DNA from: Xanthomonas floridensis
GTDB lineage: Bacteria > Pseudomonadota > Gammaproteobacteria > Xanthomonadales > Xanthomonadaceae
Assembly (NCBI RefSeq): GCF_001642575.1
Contig: NZ_LXNG01000018.1
Coordinates: 1 to 64,000 of the forward strand
Length of the DNA: 64,000 nucleotides
Direction of reading: 5' to 3'
Shown here: in pieces, positions 9,924-18,606 of the stretch
Layout: each line of letters begins with the position of its first letter
How positions within the stretch are numbered: the stretch's first letter is position 1
Translations under genes and position numbers: made by a program
The notes under the pieces: model-generated
What the model saw: the letters and a program-made list of their open reading frames with translations, nothing else
What the model was told of the DNA's origin: nothing
Databases searched by the model: none

Positions 9924-10490
9924 ATGTCCTTCACCTCGAATCCTTCAACCCAGAGTCCGGCCCTGCCACGTGCTGCAGAGACGCGCAGGCAGGACATGGA
10001 GAACGACGGAGCCTCGCCCTGGCTCTGGGCGACCCTGGTTGCCGTGCTGGTGGTGATCCCGACCTGGTGGTGGGCGCGCCACAGTGACGAATCGTTCGCC
10101 ACCGACACGGCCCCTGCCCCGGCGGCCAGCAGGCAGATCCTGCCCAGCGCCGATGGCCCGCGCGCGATGACCATGGTGGCGCATCAGCCGATGCGTGCAC
10201 CGGTCAGCAGCAAGGAAGCCATTCCGCTCCCCGGCAATGCCCTGCCCGCCTACCCGGCCGAGCTGGCCCGTGCCGATCTCGAAGGCAGCCGGACGGCGCG
10301 GCTGCAGCTGGATATGCAAGGGCACGTGCGTGAGGTGACCATCGTCGAGCGCGAGGGCAGCAGCGACCCCCGCCTGGACGCAGCGGTGGTGCGCAGCTTG
10401 CAGCAATGGCGCTTCGAGCCCGCCACACGCGACGGGCATGCCGTGGTCAGCACCGTGCAGGTGCCGGTGGAGTTCAGCGCGCAGCGCTGA
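9924..10490 (+). CDS. Second TonB-family C-terminal-domain protein
   Basis: The 188-residue protein has the same plan as its upstream neighbour. A transmembrane helix lies at about 34-50 (WLWATLVAVLVVIPTWWWA), then a shorter spacer, then a TonB-like domain (about 108-188: LPAYPAELARADLEGSRTARLQL ... VVRSLQQWRFEPAT). ATG 9924 is chosen because AGGAGG lies 7 bases before it. The two genes probably arose by duplication and divergence. Its 3' end overlaps the convergent aroA by 17 bases. Confidence 0.8.
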   Translation: MSFTSNPSTQSPALPRAAETRRQDMENDGASPWLWATLVAVLVVIPTWWWARHSDESFATDTAPAPAASRQILPSADGPRAMTMVAHQPMRAPVSSKEAIPLPGNALPAYPAELARADLEGSRTARLQLDMQGHVREVTIVEREGSSDPRLDAAVVRSLQQWRFEPATRDGHAVVSTVQVPVEFSAQR

Positions 10491-11790
10491 GGCCAAAGCC
10501 GGCGCCCTGCGCCAGGGTGTCGAAATCCGGGAACGAGGTGGCCACGTTCGCCACATCGTTGATCTGCACCTTCCCGGTAGACAACTGCCCGGCAATCGCA
10601 AATGCCATCGCAATACGATGGTCGCCGTGACTTTCGATCACGCCGCTGCCGATGGCCCCGCCGTGAATGGTGGCGCCATCGGGCGTTTCGTCCACCTGCA
10701 CGCCCAGCGTGCGGAGTCCGGTCGCCATTGCGGCCAGGCGGTCCGATTCCTTGACCCGGAGTTCGGCCGCGCCGGTGACCACGGTCTGCCCGGAGGCTGC
10801 GGCCGCCGCCACGAAGAGCGCGGGAAACTCGTCGATCATGTCCGGCACCAGCGCTTCGGGAATCTGCGCGCCACGCAGCGGTGCGTGACGCACGCGCAGG
10901 TCAGCCACCGGCTCGCCGCCATGTTCGGCATGGTTTTCCTCGCTGATGTCCGCACCCATCAGGCGCAGCGCTGCCAGTAGCCCGGTGCGGCGTGGATTCA
11001 GGCCGACCGCACGCAATACCACGTCAGAGCCGGGAACGATGCTGGCGGCGACAATGAAGAATGCCGCCGAGGAAAAATCTGCCGGCACTGCGATGTCGGT
11101 GGCACGCAGGCGCTGGCCGCCACGCAGGCGCGCCTTGCCGGGCGAAAAGTCGATCTCCACGCCGAATGCCGACAGCATGCGTTCGGTGTAATCGCGCGTG
11201 GGATGCGGCTCGCTCACCGAGGTCTCGCCCTGCGCATACAAACCAGCCAGCAGCACCGCCGATTTGACCTGGGCACTGGCCACCGGCGAGACGAAGTCGA
11301 TGCCGTGCAATGCCTGCCCGCCCTGCACCTGCAACGGCGGCGTGCCATCGTCCTGTGTCTGGATCTTCGCGCCCATTTGCGCCAGCGGGCCGGTCACGCG
11401 CCGCATCGGCCGCTTGGACAGGGACTCGTCGCCCACCAGTACGCTATCGAAGGGTTGCGCCGCCAGCAGGCCGGCCAGCAGCCGCATGCCGGTGCCCGCA
11501 TTGCCGCAGTCCAGCGCCTGGCCGGGCGCCTGCAGCCCGTCCACACCCACGCCATGCACGATGCGCCGCGACGCCGATGGCGTTTCGATGCGCACGCCCA
11601 GCCTGGCGAAGATCGCCGCGGTGGAACGGGTGTCTTCGCCTTCCAGAAAGCCGTCGATCTGCGACACGCCATCGGCGAGTGCGGCGAACATCACCGCCCG
11701 ATGCGAGACCGATTTGTCGCCGGGAATGACCAGGGTGCCGCGCAAGGCGCTGCCTTGCTGCGCGATCCAGTGCTGGGTGCTGCTGCTCAT
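10474..11790 (-). CDS. aroA: 3-phosphoshikimate 1-carboxyvinyltransferase (EPSP synthase), class II-like
   Basis: AroA joins shikimate-3-phosphate and phosphoenolpyruvate in the shikimate pathway. The 438-residue protein has the substrate-binding IPGDKSVSHRAVMFAAL and the LRVKESDRLAAMATGL motif. Details such as FLEGEDTRST, SKRPMRRVTGPLAQMG and SAQVKSAVLLAGL match the class II (Agrobacterium CP4-type) branch rather than the E. coli class I branch. At the position linked to glyphosate tolerance it reads GNAGTG, with Gly where CP4 has Ala. It is the last gene of serC-pheA-aroA. Its end overlaps the TonB-like gene on the other strand. Confidence 0.95.
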   Translation of the reverse strand: MSSSTQHWIAQQGSALRGTLVIPGDKSVSHRAVMFAALADGVSQIDGFLEGEDTRSTAAIFARLGVRIETPSASRRIVHGVGVDGLQAPGQALDCGNAGTGMRLLAGLLAAQPFDSVLVGDESLSKRPMRRVTGPLAQMGAKIQTQDDGTPPLQVQGGQALHGIDFVSPVASAQVKSAVLLAGLYAQGETSVSEPHPTRDYTERMLSAFGVEIDFSPGKARLRGGQRLRATDIAVPADFSSAAFFIVAASIVPGSDVVLRAVGLNPRRTGLLAALRLMGADISEENHAEHGGEPVADLRVRHAPLRGAQIPEALVPDMIDEFPALFVAAAAASGQTVVTGAAELRVKESDRLAAMATGLRTLGVQVDETPDGATIHGGAIGSGVIESHGDHRIAMAFAIAGQLSTGKVQINDVANVATSFPDFDTLAQGAGFGLSAAR

Positions 11791-11914
11791 GCGATTGATC
11801 CGAGTGCTGCGGCATCGCCGTACCGGGCGATGCGCTGGGTAAGAAATGGCGGCGCCGTCATCGCCGGGGCGGCGGCGCGCCGGTGGCGGCCGGACTGGGG
11901 CCGGAGACGCTTGC

Positions 11915-13180
11915 TCAGGGAATGGCCACCGGATACGACCCCAGCACCTTGATCTGTGCCGAATGCGCTTCCAGCTCGGCCAGCGCCTGCTTCATCGCCT
12001 CGTCTTCCACATGGCCGACCAGATCGATGAAGAAGCCGTATTCCCACTTGGCCTGATGCGAAGGCCGCGATTCGATGCGGTTCATGCTGATGCCATGGCG
12101 CGCGAACGGGCTGAGCACGTCGAACAATGCGCCCGGCTTGTCGTGGATGAACACCAGCACCGAGGTGCGGTCATGCCCGGACGAAGGGAAGATCTGCCGG
12201 CCGATCACCAGGAAGCGTGTGGTGTTGTCATCGTCGTCCTCGATCGACTTCATGATGACCTTCTTCAGGCCGTACACGTGCGCGGCGCTCTCGCCGCCGA
12301 TCGCTGCAGCATCTTCGGCATTGCGTGCGCGGCGCGCGCCTTCGGCATTGCTGGAGACCGCGATCTTTTCCACCTTGGGCAGGTGCGAACGCAGCCAGCC
12401 GGCGGTCTGTGCAAAGGATTGCGAATGCGCGTAGATGCGTTCGATATCTTCCAGCCGGCCATTGCGCGAGAGCAGATACTGATGCACGCGCAGTTCGACT
12501 TCGCCGCAGATTTTCAGGTTGGAGGTCAGGAACATGTCCAGGGTGACCTGGATGGTGCCCTGGCCGGAATTTTCCACCGGCACCACGCCGAAATCGGCGT
12601 TGCCGGCTTCCACTTCCTGAAACACTTCTTCGATGGTCGCCATCGGCAGGCCTACCGCCGAGCGCCCGAAGTGCTTGAGCACCGCCTGCTGGCTGAAGGT
12701 GCCTTCCGGCCCCAGGTAGCCGATCTTCAACGGCTCCTGCTGGGCCAGGCACGCGGACATGATTTCGCGGTACACGTGCACCAGCACTTCATCGCTGAGC
12801 GGGCCCTCGTTGCGGTCCACCACCATGCGCAGCACCTGCGCTTCGCGCTCGGGGCGGTAGTAGTCCACCGCCGCGGCCAGCTTGCCCTTGGCCTTGCCGA
12901 CCTGATGGGCGAAGTTGGCGCGCTCGGCGATCAGCGCCTGGATGTTGCGGTCGATCTCGTCGATCTTGGCGCGCACATCGGCCAATACCGGTGCCGCGGT
13001 GACCGGCTTGCCGGCCGCCTTGGCCTGTTTGACTGCCGCCTTGGCCTGTTTGCCTGCCGGCTTGGCTTGTTTGCCTGCCGGCTTGACAACCGGCGCGCTC
13101 GCGGCCGCCTCGTCGGCGGTCTTCGCCGGTGCGCGCTTGCCGCCGGCGGTGGGCGTGGATTTGCTGGATCTGGATGCCAT
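11915..13180 (-). CDS. pheA: Bifunctional chorismate mutase/prephenate dehydratase (P-protein)
   Basis: PheA converts chorismate to prephenate and then phenylpyruvate for phenylalanine synthesis. Domains in order: an unusual Lys/Ala-rich N-terminal tail (about 1-50), an AroQ chorismate mutase (about 52-135, VRAKIDEIDRNIQALIAERA), a prephenate dehydratase (about 145-320, IGYLGPEGTFSQQA and the TRFLVIG motif) and a C-terminal ACT regulatory domain (about 330-415, GALFDVLSPFARHGISMNRIESRP) that senses phenylalanine. The ATG at 13180 is used because the frame upstream of it is not conserved in character. It lies 66 bases after serC and 124 bases before aroA, all leftward. Confidence 0.95.
   Translation of the reverse strand: MASRSSKSTPTAGGKRAPAKTADEAAASAPVVKPAGKQAKPAGKQAKAAVKQAKAAGKPVTAAPVLADVRAKIDEIDRNIQALIAERANFAHQVGKAKGKLAAAVDYYRPEREAQVLRMVVDRNEGPLSDEVLVHVYREIMSACLAQQEPLKIGYLGPEGTFSQQAVLKHFGRSAVGLPMATIEEVFQEVEAGNADFGVVPVENSGQGTIQVTLDMFLTSNLKICGEVELRVHQYLLSRNGRLEDIERIYAHSQSFAQTAGWLRSHLPKVEKIAVSSNAEGARRARNAEDAAAIGGESAAHVYGLKKVIMKSIEDDDDNTTRFLVIGRQIFPSSGHDRTSVLVFIHDKPGALFDVLSPFARHGISMNRIESRPSHQAKWEYGFFIDLVGHVEDEAMKQALAELEAHSAQIKVLGSYPVAIP
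13014..13083 (-). repeat. Three tandem 24-bp units inside pheA
   Basis: Units of 24 bp built around TTGGCCTGTTTGCCTGCCGG (plus strand) encode an 8-residue repeat of the type KQAKxAGK in the PheA N-terminal tail. In-frame units can expand or contract without breaking the gene. Confidence 0.75.
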
Positions 13181-13246
13181 CGCTGGGCGTTCCTCGAAAA
13201 GACGGCGCATGCGCCTGCGCGGCCTGCGCCGCGGATGGAAGTGGGC

Positions 13247-14332
13247 TCAGCCGTGACGCTGCTGGAAGTCGTGCATGAAGGTCACCAGCGCCTGCGCGCC
13301 GGCCACCGGCATGGCGTTGTAGAGCGAGGCGCGGATACCGCCCACCGCCTTGTGGCCCTTCAATGCAAGCAGGCCGGCGGCCTTGGATTCGCTGACGAAT
13401 CGCGCATCCAGCTGCTCATCGGGCAGGAAGAATGGAATGTTCATGCGCGAGCGCACTGCCGGCTTGACCAGGTTGCGATAGAAGCCGCCGGAACGATCGA
13501 TGGCGCCGTACACCAACGCGGCTTTTTCCGCATTGCGCCGCGCAAATTCTTCCACCCCGCCCTGCTCCAGCATCCACTTTACGGTCAGCCCGAGCACATA
13601 CCAGTTCCAGGTCGGCGGCGTGTTGAGCATCGAGTCGCGCGCAAGGTGCGAGGCATAGTTGAAGATGTCCGCACGCGGCTGGCCGGCGCGTTCCAGCAAG
13701 TCGCGCCGCACGATCACCACCGAGATCCCGACCGGCCCAAGATTCTTCTGCGCACCGGCATAGATCAGCCCGTAGCGCGAGATATCCAGGGGCTCGGAGG
13801 CGATGGAGGAGCTGAAATCAGCGAACAGCGGCAGTGTCCCCACCGCCGGAATGTCGCGGAATTCGACGCCGTGGATGGTCTCGTTGGCGGTGATGTGCAC
13901 ATAGGCCGAGTGCGGCGACAAGGTCCAGCTGGCCACCGGCGGGATGTCGATGAAGCCTTCGGCCTGCGCATCGGCAGCGATGCGCGCATCCACGTACGGC
14001 GCGGCCTGCTTGATCGCGGTCTTGCCCCAGTGCCCGCTGATCACGTAGTCGGCAGCCTGGCCCGGCGCGGCGAAATTCAGCGGCAACAGCGCCTGGATGG
14101 TGGTGGCGCCACCGGCGGTAAACAGCACTGCGTAGTCGTCGGGAATCGACAACAAGGTTCGCAGGTCGGCTTCGGCCGCGGCCGCCACCGCCATGAAATC
14201 GGCGCTGCGGTGGCTGATTTCCACGATCGAGGCGCCCACGCCATTCCACTCGACCATCTCCGCCTGCGCCTGGCGCAGGACCGATTCCGGCAATGCCGCA
14301 GGGCCGGCACTGAAATTGAACGCGCGAGTCAT
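13247..14332 (-). CDS. serC: Phosphoserine aminotransferase
   Basis: SerC makes 3-phosphoserine in serine synthesis and also acts in pyridoxal phosphate synthesis. The 361-residue class V aminotransferase starts [19 protein letters not shown]. The PLP lysine is in [12 protein letters not shown] and the phosphate-binding region is in the SHRS segment. The C terminus ([19 protein letters not shown]) matches the family. It is first of the serC-pheA-aroA group; tyrA, present in this operon in some gamma-proteobacteria, is absent here. Confidence 0.96.
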   Translation of the reverse strand: MTRAFNFSAGPAALPESVLRQAQAEMVEWNGVGASIVEISHRSADFMAVAAAAEADLRTLLSIPDDYAVLFTAGGATTIQALLPLNFAAPGQAADYVISGHWGKTAIKQAAPYVDARIAADAQAEGFIDIPPVASWTLSPHSAYVHITANETIHGVEFRDIPAVGTLPLFADFSSSIASEPLDISRYGLIYAGAQKNLGPVGISVVIVRRDLLERAGQPRADIFNYASHLARDSMLNTPPTWNWYVLGLTVKWMLEQGGVEEFARRNAEKAALVYGAIDRSGGFYRNLVKPAVRSRMNIPFFLPDEQLDARFVSESKAAGLLALKGHKAVGGIRASLYNAMPVAGAQALVTFMHDFQQRHG

Positions 14333-14508
14333 GGCACACCTTGTCGAGCTAGCCTTCTAGTATGCCGCAGCGCATCGGGCTTGGCAGCGGGCAAAAAAGT
14401 TGCAGCTGCATCCTTTTGACTGAGCGTGACGTAACGTGGTGGTGCACCGGAGCGAACTTTTGTCCCGGTTGGTTACTCTCAACGCTGCAGCCACTGCCGG
14501 AGCCTGCC

Positions 14509-15477
14509 ATGTCGTTTCGCGATGCCTTCAAACTGCCCGCCAGCCAGATCACCGATGAGTCCGTTTACCGCGAGCGGCGTCGGCTGCTGCAGCTGTTGGC
14601 ATTGACTCCGGCAATCGGCGTGACCGGTTGCGCCGAAGCCGACCCACCGCCGCCGCCCAGGACCGTGGTGACCCCGGCGCAGGCGCGCAGCGGCTTCCGC
14701 ACCGCCGAAGAACTGACCAAGCTGGAAGACGTCACCAGCTACAACAACTTCTATGAGTTCGGCACCGACAAGACCGACCCGTCGAAGGCGGCCAAGACGC
14801 TCAAGCTGTCGCCGTGGTCGGTGAAGGTCAGCGGCGAATGCGAAAAGCCCGGCAGCCTGTCGCTGGATGAGCTGCTCAAGGGCGTGGCGTCGGAAGAACG
14901 CATTTACCGGCTGCGCTGCGTGGAAGGCTGGTCGATGGTGATCCCGTGGACCGGCATGCCGCTGGGCGAGGTGCTCAAGCGCTTTGCGCCAACCTCCAAG
15001 GCCAAGTATGTGGCCTTCACCACGTTGGCCGACCCGCAGCAGATGCCGGGCGTGCGCTACCGCTCCATCAATTGGCCGTATCGCGAAGGCCTGCGGATCG
15101 ACGAGGCGATGCACCCGCTGACCCTGTTGGCCACCGGCCTGTACGGCAAGCCACTGCCGCAGCAGAACGGTGCGCCGCTGCGCTTGGTGGTGCCGTGGAA
15201 ATACGGCTTCAAGAGCATCAAGTCGATCGTGGAAATCCGCTTCGTCGAGAAGATGCCCGAAACCGCCTGGCACGATCTGCAGCCGTCCGAATATGGGTTC
15301 TTTTCCAACGTCAACCCGGCCGTGGATCACCCGCGCTGGAGCCAGAAGACCGAGCGCCGCATCCCCGGTACCGCCAGCAAGCTGTTTGCCGAGCGGATTG
15401 CGACCAAGCCGTTCAATGGCTACGCCGATCAGGTCGCCTCGCTGTATGCGGGTATGGACCTGAAAAAGTGGTTCTAG
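14509..15477 (+). CDS. msrP: Protein-methionine-sulfoxide reductase catalytic subunit
   Basis: MsrP (YedY) is a periplasmic molybdenum-cofactor enzyme that repairs oxidised methionines in envelope proteins. The 322-residue precursor has a Tat signal ([10 protein letters not shown], residues about 23-32) and the sulfite-oxidase fold. The molybdenum-ligand cysteine is in [11 protein letters not shown] and the cofactor region in [14 protein letters not shown]. The start at 14509 puts the twin arginines near the N terminus; a longer frame upstream is unlikely. It forms a pair with msrQ, 124 bases downstream. Confidence 0.95.
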   Translation: MSFRDAFKLPASQITDESVYRERRRLLQLLALTPAIGVTGCAEADPPPPPRTVVTPAQARSGFRTAEELTKLEDVTSYNNFYEFGTDKTDPSKAAKTLKLSPWSVKVSGECEKPGSLSLDELLKGVASEERIYRLRCVEGWSMVIPWTGMPLGEVLKRFAPTSKAKYVAFTTLADPQQMPGVRYRSINWPYREGLRIDEAMHPLTLLATGLYGKPLPQQNGAPLRLVVPWKYGFKSIKSIVEIRFVEKMPETAWHDLQPSEYGFFSNVNPAVDHPRWSQKTERRIPGTASKLFAERIATKPFNGYADQVASLYAGMDLKKWF

Positions 15478-15502
15478 GCAACACGCACCTTGCTATCGAC
15501 CT

Positions 15503-15572
15503 GCGCAGGAGCGCACCCGGGCGCGACAGGCATGACCAGCAAAGCCCGTCGCGCCCGGGCGCGCCCCTGCGC
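15503..15572. repeat. Large imperfect palindrome between msrP and msrQ
   Basis: Outer arms GCGCAGG/CCTGCGC enclose inner 12-bp perfect arms (CCCGGGCGCGAC at 15516-15527 and GTCGCGCCCGGG at 15548-15559) with a 20-base loop. It could act as a hairpin that tunes msrP versus msrQ output, or be a mobile palindromic repeat. Confidence 0.6.
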
Positions 15573-15601
15573 TTGGGCATCGCTTCCTTCTTCGAGATCG
15601 C

Positions 15602-16258
15602 ATGGCCAAGACTTCCGTCCCCCTGATCGCCGCCAAGACTGCGGTACACGTGGCTGCATTGGCGCCGATCGCATTGCTCGCCTGGCAGTTCTGGCAGGTG
15701 TGGCAAACCGGTAGCGACGCGCTGGGTGCCGATCCGGTGGCCGAGATCGAGCATCGCACCGGGCTGTGGGCGCTGCGCTTCGTAGTGATCACCTTGGCAA
15801 TCACACCACTGCGTCAGCTCACCGGCCAGGCGGTAGTGATCCGCTTCCGGCGCATGCTGGGACTGTATGCATTCTTCTACGCCAGCGTGCATCTGGCGGT
15901 GTATCTCAGCCTGGACCTGCGCGGCTTCTGGACGCAGATCTTCGAAGAGATCCTCAAGCGTCCCTACATCACCGTGGGCTTTGCCGCGTGGCTGCTATTG
16001 CTGCCGCTGGCGATCACCTCCACCCAGGGCTGGATGCGCCGGCTCAAGCGCAACTGGGGCCGGCTGCACCAGCTGATCTACCCGATCGGGGTGCTGGCGG
16101 TGCTGCACTTCTGGTGGCTGGTGAAGTCCGATATCCGCGAGCCAGCGCTGTATGCCGGCATTCTTGCCGCCCTGCTGGGCTGGCGGGTCTGGAAAAAACT
16201 CAGCGCGCGCCGAACCACAGCAAGGCGCTCAGCGCAGCCGCCAGCAGCACCGCGCTGA
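15602..16258 (+). CDS. msrQ: Heme-binding membrane subunit MsrQ
   Basis: MsrQ (YedZ) passes electrons from the respiratory chain or a flavin reductase to MsrP. The 218-residue protein has about six membrane helices with ferric-reductase-like features: the histidines in FYASVHLAVYL and GRLHQLIYPIGVLAVLHFWW are likely heme ligands. The first helix spans about 13-33. The last 20 codons overlap the convergent FHA gene, so its basic Arg/Ala/Pro tail (RTTARRSAQPPAAPR) is shaped by two coding frames. Confidence 0.93.
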   Translation: MAKTSVPLIAAKTAVHVAALAPIALLAWQFWQVWQTGSDALGADPVAEIEHRTGLWALRFVVITLAITPLRQLTGQAVVIRFRRMLGLYAFFYASVHLAVYLSLDLRGFWTQIFEEILKRPYITVGFAAWLLLLPLAITSTQGWMRRLKRNWGRLHQLIYPIGVLAVLHFWWLVKSDIREPALYAGILAALLGWRVWKKLSARRTTARRSAQPPAAPR

Positions 16259-17009
16259 GCAGCAACCACGGCCAGCGGGCGACCTTCATCGGCGCACGCG
16301 AAGGTTCGGCCACTGCGCGTGGTGGCAGGGGCGGTTCGGAATCGGGGATATCCCATGTGGTGCCGTGATGGATGCGCGGCACTTCCACCACAAACCGGTG
16401 GCGGGCATCGAATACCACCTGGTCGCCGGCCTGCAGCCAGCCATCGCGCACCTGCACGCCGTTGATCCAGCTCCCTTCTTCCGAGCCCAGATCGCGGATC
16501 AGCACGCGGTCACCATGGCGTTCCAGGCGCGCGTGCTGGGCGGTGAAGGCCGGATCGTCGATGACGATGTCCGCGGCCGGGTCGCTGCCCACCAGGCGTG
16601 AGCGATCCAGGGTGAAGCTGCGCCCGTGATGGCGCCCGCCCAACCCACGCAGCAGCAGGCAGACCTCGCTGAGCCCGGCATCGTCGGGCGGCAGATCGTT
16701 GGCTGGCGCACTGGAGGGGGCACTGCGCAGCAGCATTTCCACGCCGTCGGCGTAGATCGCATCGCCGGGCCGCAGCAAGGCCATGCGACGCACCGGGCGT
16801 CCGTTGACGTGGATCCCGCGGATGCCGTTGGCCACCTGCAGCCACAGCCCGCGCTGGTCCAGGCAGAACTGCGCCAACAGCAGCGCCCCCTGCGCATCGG
16901 CCACCACCCGCACGCTGCCGGAGGCATGCCGTACGATCCGGTGGACGCCGGGCTTGAGGGAATGGTCCGGCTGCTGCCGGTGGGTGAAATGAACTTGCAG
17001 GTCGCGCAC
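16200..17009 (-). CDS. FHA-domain protein with C-terminal membrane anchor
   Basis: The 269-residue protein has a degenerate first FHA-like part (about 20-100, GIRGIHVNGRPV ... LRPGDAIYA). A well-formed FHA domain follows (about 125-200: RLVGSDPAADIVID, TAQHARLERHG, EEGSWINGVQV), which binds phosphothreonine. A single C-terminal helix (about 245-265, WPWLLLSAVLLAAALSALLW) would anchor it in the membrane with FHA domains in the cytoplasm. GTG 17009 is preferred because sequence before it has no domain character. No kinase is adjacent. Its 3' end overlaps msrQ by 59 bases. Confidence 0.85.
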   Translation of the reverse strand: MRDLQVHFTHRQQPDHSLKPGVHRIVRHASGSVRVVADAQGALLLAQFCLDQRGLWLQVANGIRGIHVNGRPVRRMALLRPGDAIYADGVEMLLRSAPSSAPANDLPPDDAGLSEVCLLLRGLGGRHHGRSFTLDRSRLVGSDPAADIVIDDPAFTAQHARLERHGDRVLIRDLGSEEGSWINGVQVRDGWLQAGDQVVFDARHRFVVEVPRIHHGTTWDIPDSEPPLPPRAVAEPSRAPMKVARWPWLLLSAVLLAAALSALLWFGAR

Positions 17010-17257
17010 CGGCCGCAGCCTAGCAGGTTTGCCGTTGAGAGCGGCCAACAACCTCACCGCGCCTGCGCGCCGCCGGCCAGCATGGTTGATGAGGTGCCGC
17101 ATTCGCAGCCGGATCCAGGGCCTGCGCCAGTTCGCGGTGGCCCATGCCGCCAGGCTGGCGAGGCGCGACGTACGGCCGCACGACATACGGCCGCACTTGG
17201 AGCCAGGCGCGCGCATGCGCACAATGCGCGCCTACTTTCGTATCACCCAGGCCCCTC

Positions 17258-17533
17258 ATGTCCAGCATCGATATCCGCCATGACCACTCCTTGACGCCGG
17301 CACAGGCCCGCGCAGCGATCGACGAGGCGGCGCGCAAGCTCACCGATCGCTACGGCGTGGCCTCGCAGTGGGAAGGCGACACCTTGCGCATCTCGCGGTC
17401 AGGCGTGGATGGCGCGATTGCCCTGCTGCCGCAGCAGGTGCATGTGACGGCCGAGCTTGGCTTCCTGCTATCGGCGATGCAGCCGATGGTGGAATCGGAA
17501 ATCCGTCGGCTATTGTCGGAAAAGCTGGCCTGA
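17258..17533 (+). CDS. Polyhydroxyalkanoic acid system family protein
   Basis: A 91-residue protein (MSSIDIRHDHSLTPAQARAAI ... RRLLSEKLA) of the small family found at polyhydroxyalkanoate granule loci (PHA_gran_rgn). The ATG at 17258 gives the family's length. It is followed 160 bases later by a phasin-like gene on the same strand, which supports a granule-associated role. The biochemical function is not known to me. Confidence 0.8.
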   Translation: MSSIDIRHDHSLTPAQARAAIDEAARKLTDRYGVASQWEGDTLRISRSGVDGAIALLPQQVHVTAELGFLLSAMQPMVESEIRRLLSEKLA

Positions 17534-17692
17534 GCGCGTCGTCGCTGCCGCTGCTTCAGCGCCAAGTCACCCGCCCCGCGCGGGATGGGCGGATGCTTGG
17601 GCAGGCCTGACCGGACCGCGTTTCACCTGTCCGATGCAAGGCCGGCACTAGGGTGAACCCAACGTCACTTCGGCAATCGACAGGAGCATCGC

Positions 17693-18259
17693 ATGACGAC
17701 CGGATACGATCAGAACGGCAACCGCGACACCGCGGCTTCGGGCTTCCAGGCCCAGGCGGAGCAGATTTCGCGCCGGCTCGGCGAATCGGCGCAGACCGTG
17801 TGGCTGGCCGGGCTAGGTGCACTTGGACGCGTACAGAGCGAAGGCGGCAAGTTGTTCGACTCGCTGGTGCGCGAAGGCGCCGCCTATGAGCGCACTGGCC
17901 AGCGCAAAGCCGCCGACAGCGTGGACGAGCTGCGCGAAGAAGTGGAGACCCAGTTCGAGCAGGCCCGCGATACCGCGGTGCGCGGCTGGGACAAGCTGGG
18001 CAAGGCCTTCGACGAGCGCGTCAAGGGTGTGCTGCGCACGCTCAATATCCCCGAGCAGGAAGAGCTGGAAAACCTGCGTCGCGAGGTCGAGTCGCTGAAG
18101 GCCCAGGTACGGGCCAATACGGCGGCGACCAAGCGCGCCAACCGGACCGCCAACCAGGCCGCGCAGGCCGCCAGCAGCGATTCCGCAGGTAGCGGCAGTT
18201 CGACCGGTGCCAGCGGCGCATCCCCCACCGGCAATGCCGCGGCCTTCGACGGCGAATAA
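17693..18259 (+). CDS. Phasin family protein
   Basis: The 188-residue protein is of the phasin (PhaI/PhaF-like) type that coats polyhydroxyalkanoate granules. Residues about 18-120 form amphipathic helices (ESAQTVWLAGLGALGRVQSEG, then GWDKLGKAFDERVKGVLRTL). A coiled coil follows (EELENLRREVESLKAQV), and the tail after about 140 is Ala/Ser/Gly-rich and low complexity. It has a GACAGGAG ribosome site. The neighbour upstream is the polyhydroxyalkanoic acid system protein. Confidence 0.87.
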   Translation: MTTGYDQNGNRDTAASGFQAQAEQISRRLGESAQTVWLAGLGALGRVQSEGGKLFDSLVREGAAYERTGQRKAADSVDELREEVETQFEQARDTAVRGWDKLGKAFDERVKGVLRTLNIPEQEELENLRREVESLKAQVRANTAATKRANRTANQAAQAASSDSAGSGSSTGASGASPTGNAAAFDGE

Positions 18260-18389
18260 GACCCGGCTCGTGCGGGCATGCGGACCGGCCGTCAGCGTTG
18301 GCACGCCGCGTCCGAGCTGGGCGCGGCGCGCGCTCCATGCGTGGTTCCGGCATTGAACGGACGGCGGTTTTGCTTCGCGCCTCGCGATG

Positions 18390-18418
18390 TTGCAAAGCAG
18401 CATGGTTTTTCAGACAAT
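18390..18418 (+). promoter_or_regulatory. Sigma-70-like promoter of a candidate small RNA
   Basis: TTGCAA (18390-18395) and GACAAT (18413-18418) are each 4/6 matches to the consensus boxes with an exact 17-base spacer. Transcription would start near 18425, at the first base of a strong hairpin. Confidence 0.5.
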
Positions 18419-18424
18419 CGGGAA

Positions 18425-18497
18425 CGACCCGCCAGTCCTGTTGTACGAAGTCCGTTTGCTCCCCTCCCCTCACGGCTTCGGACTGGCGGGTCTTTCG
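18425..18497 (+). ncRNA. Candidate small RNA: long hairpin with C-rich loop
   Basis: A 13-bp perfect stem (GACCCGCCAGTCC 18426-18438 with GGACTGGCGGGTC 18480-18492) encloses a second stem, GAAG-T-CCG with CGG-CTTC. The apical loop holds CTCCCCTCCCCTC. The outer stem is followed by TTT, a weak terminator. A promoter ends 7 bases before it and the next gene begins about 110 bases later. C-rich loops of this kind bind Shine-Dalgarno regions in several bacterial small RNAs; the function here is inferred. Confidence 0.5.
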
Positions 18498-18606
18498 CTG
18501 TCTGGGTCACGGCTCGCGATATCTCCGCCAGCGATCCATTGACGAATCCGGCGCGAAGGATTCTTCTAGGGGCATCGACTCGTAATACGCGCCATACCTT
18601 CGCTTG

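Noticed and set aside
11846-14419. 857-codon rightward frame opposite pheA and serC
   Set aside because: Antisense to two well-supported genes; long antisense frames are common in high-GC DNA.
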